This document shows positions 58,799 through 64,000 of a stretch of 64,000 nt of DNA, piece after piece. How positions within the stretch are numbered: position 1 is the stretch's first letter; the number at the start of each line of letters is the position of its first letter. The stretch comes from Actinoallomurus liliacearum. GTDB taxonomy: Bacteria; Actinomycetota; Actinomycetes; Streptosporangiales; Streptosporangiaceae. The notes under the pieces were generated by a model. It was not told the origin of the DNA, did not search any database, and was given only the letters and a program-made list of their open reading frames with translations. The translations under genes were made by a program, and so were the position numbers. The stretch lies in the NCBI RefSeq assembly GCF_039542035.1, contig NZ_BAABHJ010000008.1, positions 682,001 to 746,000 of the forward strand. Reading direction: 5' to 3'.

Positions 58799-59393
58799 CT
58801 CAACGAAGTCCCGGGCGCGCGGAGCGGACAAGCGCCGCCGCCTGACGGCGGCGGCCGCCGAGGTCCTCCACCGGCAGGGCGTCGAGCGCACCACCATCGC
58901 CGACATCGCCGAGACCGCCGACGTGCCCGTCGGGAACGTCTACTACTACTTCAAGACCAAGGACGAGCTCGTCCAGGCCGCCCTGTCCGAACACGAAGGG
59001 AACCTGGCCGAGCTCACCACCGAGCTGGACAGGCTGCCCGACCCCCTCGACCGCCTCAAGGCCCTCGTCCACGCCTGGGTCGGCCAACGTGACATCGCCG
59101 TCCGCTTCGGCTGCCCCACCGGAACCCTCGCCGTCGAACTGGACAAACGCGCCGACGGCACCCTCGACCAGGAGGCGGGCCGCGTCATCCGCGTGCTGCT
59201 GGACTGGGTGGAGCACCAGTTCCGCGCGCTCGGCCGCCCCGACGCCGGCGACCTCGCCGTCACGCTCGTCGCCGGTTACCAGGGCATGTCGCTCCTGGCC
59301 AACGCCCTGCGCGACCCCGACCTCATGACCCGCGAAGGGAACCGCCTGATCCGCTGGCTCGACACCCTGGCCGCCGGCGGCGCCGCCTCCTGA
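58791..59393 (+). CDS. TetR/AcrR family transcriptional regulator
   Basis: A 200-residue repressor. The helix-turn-helix is RRRLTAAAAEVLHRQGVERT, TIADIAETADVPVGNVYYYF, KTKDELVQAALSEHEG. The C-terminal helical domain (60-195, RFGCPTGTLAVELDKRADGT) binds an unknown ligand and is of the TetR_C type with a possible cysteine sensor (Cys in GCPTG). GTG 58791 is the start; it lies in operator box 2. Divergent from the NmrA-like gene. Confidence 0.92.
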   Translation: MTDSTKSRARGADKRRRLTAAAAEVLHRQGVERTTIADIAETADVPVGNVYYYFKTKDELVQAALSEHEGNLAELTTELDRLPDPLDRLKALVHAWVGQRDIAVRFGCPTGTLAVELDKRADGTLDQEAGRVIRVLLDWVEHQFRALGRPDAGDLAVTLVAGYQGMSLLANALRDPDLMTREGNRLIRWLDTLAAGGAAS

Positions 59394-59491
59394 TCGACGG
59401 GACTCCCCGCGCCGCCCGGATCGGCCCGTGAGGAGCAGTGAAGCCGACTCCGGCCGCGACGGCATCTGTTGCAGACGGCCCCACAGGTCGA

Positions 59492-62400
59492 TCAGGCTCG
59501 GCGGATCTCCCGGGCCAGGTCCTCCTCGGCGAGGAGGTCCGGAAGGCGTTCCGGCTCGCGCAGGGCCGCCTCGGCGAGGAGGCGGTCGGGCCAGCGGTCG
59601 CAGGCCCAGGCCAGGCCCCGCGCCAGGCCGGCCGGGCCGCTCGCGTGCACGGTGCCGTCGGCGTACCACCAGGGGATCTCCTGGCCGTCCACGATGAGCC
59701 GCTCGTGGTGGACGTAGGACGCGGGCGCGCCGGGCAGCACCGCGCGCGCCGCCTCCGGCACCGGGCGCTCCTCCCCCGCCGACCCGAGCAGGCCAGGGAC
59801 CTCCTCGCTCCCCAGCGCCAGCTCCAGGAGGTCCGCGAGGTGCGGCGGCACGAACAGCAGCGGCTGGCCGCGCAGGAGCGGCAGCAGGTCCGGGCGGTCG
59901 ACGACGATGGCGTCCTCGGCCGGGACGATCTCCGGCTCGCCGTCCACCAGGGCCCGTACGCGGTCCGGCGGCTCGACGTCCAGGTCCTCCGTACGGGCGA
60001 GCGCCGCCCACAGCTCGCGCAGCCGCTCGCGGGACAGCGTACGGGCCGGGTCGGCGAGACGGTCGAGGAGCTCGGCCGGGCCGTCCGGCTCGGCGAGCAG
60101 CGCCGCCACGGTGGTGCGCACGCCGAGCGCCCTGGCGATCCCCGGGTCCAGGCGCGGCGGGGCCGGGTCGTACAGGTCGGCCAGGTCCTCGCCGAGGCAC
60201 AGCTCGTCGGGGCGCCGGCCGTCCAGGACGGGATGCCGGCCCAGCCACCACGCGGTGTACGAGGGGGCGTCCACCTGGCGGCCGTCGGCGAGCACGACGC
60301 GGGCCGGTCCGACAATGGCGGCCCGCAGATCCGGCTCGGCCAGCAGCCGGAACGCGCCCGCCCAGTCGGCGACGAACTCCAGGTCGCGGACCGCGGTGAA
60401 CTCCGGAATGACGTACCCGGCGCCGAACCGCTCCGCCCACAGCTCCTCGTCGTCGAGGTGGAACTCCGGCTCGATGACGTCCTCGGCCCGGACCAGCGCG
60501 AACGTCCGCAGCACGCCGGCGGCCTCAAGGACCTCCGCGCCGTACCGCTCGACCAGGTCGGCGTCCGCGACCCCGAACGGCGCGTCCTCGGCGATCACCT
60601 CGGCCAGCGGCGCGCCCGGCAGCAGGAGTTCCCCGGCGGGGTACGGCTCGCCGTCGTCGCCGGGCAGCGCCAGCTCGGCCAGCCACGGCTCCTCGCCCGG
60701 CCGCAGATGGGCGCGGCCGACGAGGGTGAGGACGGCGTGCCAGATCGGCTCGGGGTCCTCCTCGTCGTACGACGCGGTGACCGCCGCGCGCGTCGCCGGG
60801 TCGGTGAGCACGGCGCGCGGGCCCGCCTCGACCGCGCCGAGCCGCAGCAGGAGCGGATGCGCGGCCTCCGGGTGGACGACGCGCAGGCCGAGCGCGTCCA
60901 GGCCCTCCGGGTCGGTGACGAGGAGCCCGCGCGGCCCGCGTACGGTGCGGCCGTCGGCGAGAGGCACGGGCAGCCCGGCGAGCGCGTCCCGGTCGGCGCC
61001 GTCCAGCGCGGCGTACAGCCGCCGCCACCAGGCCGGCTCGCGGTCCAGGCCGGCGAGCGCGTCGGCGACGTCGGCGAGGCTCAGGCGGCGGACGCCGAGC
61101 GCGGCGAGGGCCGGGTGGCGGGCCGGCCAGCCGGCGGGCAGCAGACCGGGCAGGACCTCCGACAGCACGGCGGGCAACGCGCCGGGACCGTCGACGACCA
61201 CGGCGTCCCGCCCTCGAACCCGGATCCGCCCGGCTCCGGGCTCCACGTCGGGTTCGAAACCCGGCTCGCCCCTCAGACCGCCGCCGGGTTCGGCACCTGG
61301 CGCGGCCCACGGCCCGCCCGGACCGGCACCCGGCTCGATCCCCGGCTCGCCGCCCGGACCGGCCCAGGGACCGCCGTCCGATCCGGAATCCGGCCCGTCG
61401 GCCGGGCCGGCGCCTGGCGCGGTCGGCCGCTCACCGTCCAGGCCGATGCCCGGCTCCACACCCTGGTCCGTAGCCGCGTTCTCGACGACGGGCAGAAGCG
61501 GGAGGTCGGGGAGGCGGGTCAGGATCGCGCGGCGGAGCCGGGCGTCCAGCTCGCCCTTGGCGACCGGGCCGGGCACGAGGTCGAGGAGACGCGGGGTCGG
61601 CGGCAGCAGCGCGGTGTACGCCTCGGCCGCCCGCTCGACCAGGAAGTCGGTCAGCGGGCCGGGGGCGACGTGCCGCCGGTCGGGGGCCAGCGGGAAGGAC
61701 GCGATGAGCAGCGCGGGCAGGCCGAGCGGCTCGTCGCTGGGCGTGGGCGCGTGAATGACGGCCGGTACGTCGTCCGGCAGCGGCTCGTCGGTGATCGCCC
61801 AGCGCACCTGCCAGTACGGCCGTTCCTCGACCGGGCGGTCCGCCAGCAGCTCCGCCGCGACCGTCCCGTGGGCCTCGGCGGTGCGCCAGGTCGTGCCGTT
61901 CACGGTCACCGCGCCGGTCACGGCCCCCTCCGCCGGGGTGTCCCAGGTGGCGCGGAGCGTGTGGACGTCACCGTCGACGTCGATCGTGATCTCGGCGAGG
62001 GCCGGCAGGGACAGCAGCAGGGCCGGTCCGGTCTCCGCCAGCAGCCGCCGGACCAGCGCCTCGGCGTCCGCGTCGCGCAACGGCAGCCGTACGAGCGTGT
62101 CGTAGCCCTCGGGGACCGGGACGGCGGGAGCGGCGAACGGCAGGCGCAGGACCGGCACGTGACCGCCGCGCCGGTCCAGCTCGGCGGCGAGCGCGGGCAC
62201 CGGCTCGGCGGCGGCGCGGGTGCGCTCGGCGGACCAGGCGACCGCCGGACCGGCGCCGGAGACGATGGCGGGCTCGTCGCTGACCGCGACCACGGCGGCG
62301 AAGCCGACACCGAACCGGCCGACCGCGTGAGCGTCGTCGCGTTTGGCGGAGGCGCGGAGCGTGCTCAGCGCCTCGACCCCGGCGGCGTCCAGCGGCGCGC

Positions 62401-62638
62401 CGACATTGGCGGCGCTCAGGACGCCGTCCCGCAGGGTGAACCGGATCCGGCCGGGCACCCCGGCCCGGGCGGCGGCGTCGGCGGCGTTCTGCGCCAGCTC
62501 GACGATCACCCGGTCCCGGTAGCCGCCGCGCGTGTGGTCCTCTTCGGCGTTGGCGTCCTCACGGAACCGCGCCGGCGACGCGCTCCAGGCGGCCAGCACC
62601 CGCTCCCGGATCGCCGTGGTGCCGAACGGATCGTCCAT
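59492..62638 (-). CDS. Sacsin/Hsp90-like ATP-binding protein
   Basis: A 1048-residue protein with an N-terminal Bergerat ATPase fold like sacsin and Hsp90. The N box is VELAQNAADA (46-55; Glu47, Asn51, Asp54) and the glycine box is VGRFGVGFAAV (106-116). The long remainder is mostly alpha/beta and unassigned. Near residues 390-460 is a collagen-like Gly/Pro/Glu-rich stretch (GAGPADGPDSGSDGG, GGEPGIEPGAGPGG). ATG 62638 follows GGAGAGG; the frame is open further upstream through repeats. Such proteins occur next to DUF3027 in actinobacteria. The role is unknown; a chaperone is inferred. Confidence 0.85.
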   Translation of the reverse strand: MDDPFGTTAIRERVLAAWSASPARFREDANAEEDHTRGGYRDRVIVELAQNAADAAARAGVPGRIRFTLRDGVLSAANVGAPLDAAGVEALSTLRASAKRDDAHAVGRFGVGFAAVVAVSDEPAIVSGAGPAVAWSAERTRAAAEPVPALAAELDRRGGHVPVLRLPFAAPAVPVPEGYDTLVRLPLRDADAEALVRRLLAETGPALLLSLPALAEITIDVDGDVHTLRATWDTPAEGAVTGAVTVNGTTWRTAEAHGTVAAELLADRPVEERPYWQVRWAITDEPLPDDVPAVIHAPTPSDEPLGLPALLIASFPLAPDRRHVAPGPLTDFLVERAAEAYTALLPPTPRLLDLVPGPVAKGELDARLRRAILTRLPDLPLLPVVENAATDQGVEPGIGLDGERPTAPGAGPADGPDSGSDGGPWAGPGGEPGIEPGAGPGGPWAAPGAEPGGGLRGEPGFEPDVEPGAGRIRVRGRDAVVVDGPGALPAVLSEVLPGLLPAGWPARHPALAALGVRRLSLADVADALAGLDREPAWWRRLYAALDGADRDALAGLPVPLADGRTVRGPRGLLVTDPEGLDALGLRVVHPEAAHPLLLRLGAVEAGPRAVLTDPATRAAVTASYDEEDPEPIWHAVLTLVGRAHLRPGEEPWLAELALPGDDGEPYPAGELLLPGAPLAEVIAEDAPFGVADADLVERYGAEVLEAAGVLRTFALVRAEDVIEPEFHLDDEELWAERFGAGYVIPEFTAVRDLEFVADWAGAFRLLAEPDLRAAIVGPARVVLADGRQVDAPSYTAWWLGRHPVLDGRRPDELCLGEDLADLYDPAPPRLDPGIARALGVRTTVAALLAEPDGPAELLDRLADPARTLSRERLRELWAALARTEDLDVEPPDRVRALVDGEPEIVPAEDAIVVDRPDLLPLLRGQPLLFVPPHLADLLELALGSEEVPGLLGSAGEERPVPEAARAVLPGAPASYVHHERLIVDGQEIPWWYADGTVHASGPAGLARGLAWACDRWPDRLLAEAALREPERLPDLLAEEDLAREIRRA

Positions 62639-62674
62639 TTTCTGCCTCTCCACGGCTGCTCCGGTGCCGGCCGC

Positions 62675-62935
62675 CGTCACTTGCGGCCGGTCATCTGCGC
62701 CGGTCACCTGCGGCCGGTCGGCTGTGCCCCGTCGCGCTGGGGCAGATCGTTCGCGGCCCGTCACCCGCCCCGGTCGCGCTGCGGCCGGTCGCCTGCGCCG
62801 GTCGCGCTGCGGCCGGTGCAGCCGGGCCGGCCACCTGCGCCGGTCGTTCGCGGCCGGCCACCTGCGCCGGTCGTTCGCGGCCGGCCACCTGCGCCGGTCG
62901 GCTGTGGCCGGTCGGGCTGGGCCGGTCAGCTGTGG
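62675..62935. repeat. GC-rich tandem repeats upstream of the sacsin-like gene
   Basis: A 27-bp unit occurs as two exact copies (62825-62851, 62852-62878) plus a 22-base partial copy (62879-62900). Each contains GGCCGGCCACCTGCGCCGGT. Degenerate relatives extend from 62675 to the stop of the DUF3027 gene at 62926. No gene is placed in 62639-62925, although the minus-strand frame is open. Confidence 0.85.
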
Positions 62936-63744
62936 CCGAGGGCCTCCTCCTCGGTGAGCGTGGCCGACGGCACGACGTCGTAGCCCAGCTCGTCGACGAT
63001 CGGCGGCGCGGCCTCGGTCGCGGGCGGCGTCACGACGGCCTCGGAGTGGGCGCCGCACCCGTGGTCGACGGCGACGACCTTGCCGTCGTCGGGCGCGTAC
63101 TCGTTGGCGCACACGCCGAACGCCTGCCGCAGCGAGCCCGCGATCGGCAGGAAGAACCCGCAGGTCGCGCACTGCGCGGGGGCGGAACGGGCGATCGGGG
63201 TGTCGGGGCCGGCGTCTCCGGCGTGCCAGCGGACCGCGGCCTCCTCGCGGCCCTCGGCGGACAGCACGCGGGCCTTGCCGAGGCCCAGCTCCCAGCCGAG
63301 CTCCGCGCCGACCTCCTCCGACGGCGCGAACCCGGGCGCCAGGCGCGGGTCGTCCGGCGGCGTCGGCAGCAGGTCGCCGGGGCCGAGATCGCCGGGGCGC
63401 AGCCGGTCGCTCCACGGCACCCACTCGGGGGCGAGCATGGCGTCCTGGCCGGGCAGCAGCACGGCCTCGCTGACGGTGGCGTGTTTGGCCCGGGCGGCGC
63501 GGACCACCGAGACGGCCCACCGCCAGCCGCGGTACGCCGGGTCCAGGCAGGCGAAGTAGTGGGTGACGACCCGGTCCCCTTCGGGAACCATCCCGACGTG
63601 GTCGCCGACGAACTCCGGCCGAGACGTCTCCCCGGCTGCCGCGCGTGCCAGATCAACGGCCTCGGCGGCGATGGCGTCGATCACGGGGGTACGGCTGCGC
63701 CGGTTGGCGGCCGGACTGGTGGAACGCACAGGACTCACATACAC
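62926..63744 (-). CDS. DUF3027 family protein
   Basis: A 272-residue actinobacterial protein of unknown function. Conserved parts are AVDLARAAAGETSRPEFVGD, VVTHYFACLDPAYRGWRWAV, HATVSEAVLLPGQDAMLAPE, WVPWSDRLRPGDLGPGDLLP and a C-terminal zinc-like site with cysteines in CATCGFFLPI, FGVCANEY and DHGCGAHSEAVV. The start may be GTG 63744 or GTG 63738. It precedes the sacsin-like gene on the same strand, and a divergent MFS gene begins 54 bases away. Confidence 0.88.
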   Translation of the reverse strand: MYVSPVRSTSPAANRRSRTPVIDAIAAEAVDLARAAAGETSRPEFVGDHVGMVPEGDRVVTHYFACLDPAYRGWRWAVSVVRAARAKHATVSEAVLLPGQDAMLAPEWVPWSDRLRPGDLGPGDLLPTPPDDPRLAPGFAPSEEVGAELGWELGLGKARVLSAEGREEAAVRWHAGDAGPDTPIARSAPAQCATCGFFLPIAGSLRQAFGVCANEYAPDDGKVVAVDHGCGAHSEAVVTPPATEAAPPIVDELGYDVVPSATLTEEEALGHS

Positions 63745-63798
63745 GATTGTCGCCCATGGACGGGCATGGGTTTGCCGCGAAGAGGCAGACTGGACGGC

Positions 63799-64000
63799 AT
63801 GAGTTTGTGGTCACGTACGGGTGCCGCCGGGCGGGCGGTGCGCGCGGTGGCCCAGAGGATGGGGCGGGCGACGCGCAGGGCCACTCATGCCGGGGGCGCG
63901 GGCGGCAGCGGCCTGGGCGCCCTGATCGAGCTGAACGCGCTGAACAGCGCCGGTGACGCCCTGATCGCGGTGGCGCTGGCGGGCACGATGTTCTTCAATC
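63799..64000 (+). CDS. MFS transporter, N-terminal part (3' end outside window)
   Basis: ATG 63799 begins a basic cytoplasmic tail (SLWSRTGAAGRAVRAVAQRM) and the first membrane helix (GLGALIELNALNSAGDALIA, VALAGTMFFN). This start is typical of an MFS transporter found next to DUF3027 in actinobacteria. CAGACT (63786-63791) ends seven bases before the ATG, consistent with a leaderless mRNA. About 67 residues are visible, so the call is tentative. Confidence 0.65.
   Translation, partial: MSLWSRTGAAGRAVRAVAQRMGRATRRATHAGGAGGSGLGALIELNALNSAGDALIAVALAGTMFFN

Noticed and set aside
62825..62900. The 27-bp exact repeats as a CRISPR array
   Set aside because: The copies are directly adjacent with no spacers, so this is a simple tandem repeat.
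59438..62983. An 1181-codon open frame antisense to the sacsin-like gene
   Set aside because: Low-complexity Arg/Gly/Gln composition with no domain. The opposite strand carries clear ATPase motifs.
62639..63520. N-terminal extension of the sacsin-like protein through the tandem repeats
   Set aside because: The frame is open, but ATG 62638 has a good ribosome-binding site and the family starts there. The extension would overlap DUF3027 and consist of repeat-encoded residues.
1..64000. tRNA, rRNA, CRISPR arrays, riboswitches, insertion sequences, att sites
   Set aside because: Looked for T-loop consensus, regular short repeats with unique spacers, transposase motifs and terminal inverted repeats by eye. 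Nothing convincing was found, but a covariance-model search was not possible.

Overview
The window is chromosomal DNA from a very high-GC actinomycete. The gene families point to the order Streptosporangiales, possibly Thermomonosporaceae. The evidence is three ECF sigma factor plus 'CU044_5270 family' cassettes, an XRE-TPR/GntR cassette, frequent GTG starts, many promoters that place the start codon at the transcription start, and conserved actinobacterial pairs (pdxH/citA, thpR-MFS-MarR-DUF2530, DUF3027-sacsin-like ATPase). No tRNA, rRNA, CRISPR array, transposase, integrase or phage structural gene was recognised. The taxon is an inference from gene content.

Layout. 1-3 kb: the end of an acyl-CoA dehydrogenase and a first sigma/CU044_5270 pair. 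3-10.3 kb: a two-gene operon made of a 1912-residue STAND/AAA-type ATPase and a 489-residue protein ending in a HEPN RNxxxH motif. This is the best candidate for an undescribed defence or conflict system here. 10.3-24.3 kb: metabolism and regulation. It holds a haloacetate-dehalogenase-like hydrolase with a divergent CGNR regulator, a thiolase, SoxR, an ArsR/quinone oxidoreductase pair, MFS and alcohol dehydrogenase genes, two frameshifted genes and a second sigma/CU044_5270 pair. 24.3-31.2 kb: a PAS-GAF-SpoIIE-HATPase phosphatase, an IdeR/DtxR-type regulator, UdgX, an FG-GAP protein and an MFS exporter. 31-35.3 kb: pdxH, citA and serC. 35.3-39.3 kb: an accessory block with an ATPase-DUF234 protein, an XRE-TPR regulator, a small protein and a GntR-like regulator. 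39.4-45 kb: a third sigma/CU044_5270 pair, two membrane or secreted proteins and a Uma2-type nuclease. 45-49.6 kb: RecD-like helicase, a stand-alone SecY and a secreted protein. 50-54.7 kb: SnoaL-like protein, SDR, purC, quinone oxidoreductase, LysR and a tautomerase. 54.8-64 kb: thpR, MFS, MarR, DUF2530, an NmrA/TetR pair, a sacsin/Hsp90-like ATPase, DUF3027 and the start of another MFS gene.

How the parts work together. Several divergent enzyme/regulator pairs share operators that can be read directly: dehalogenase/CGNR, quinone oxidoreductase/ArsR, NmrA/TetR, tautomerase/LysR, and MFS behind MarR. The first two sigma cassettes share a promoter motif, which suggests autoregulation or cross-regulation. 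Non-coding features of note are two copies of a 51-bp nested palindrome, a 70-bp nested hairpin between recD-like and secY, and GC-rich tandem repeats that begin at gene stop codons in several places.

Limits. All calls come from reading sequence, with no database search. Family names are recalled from motifs, and starts were chosen from ribosome-binding sites, -10 elements and homology.
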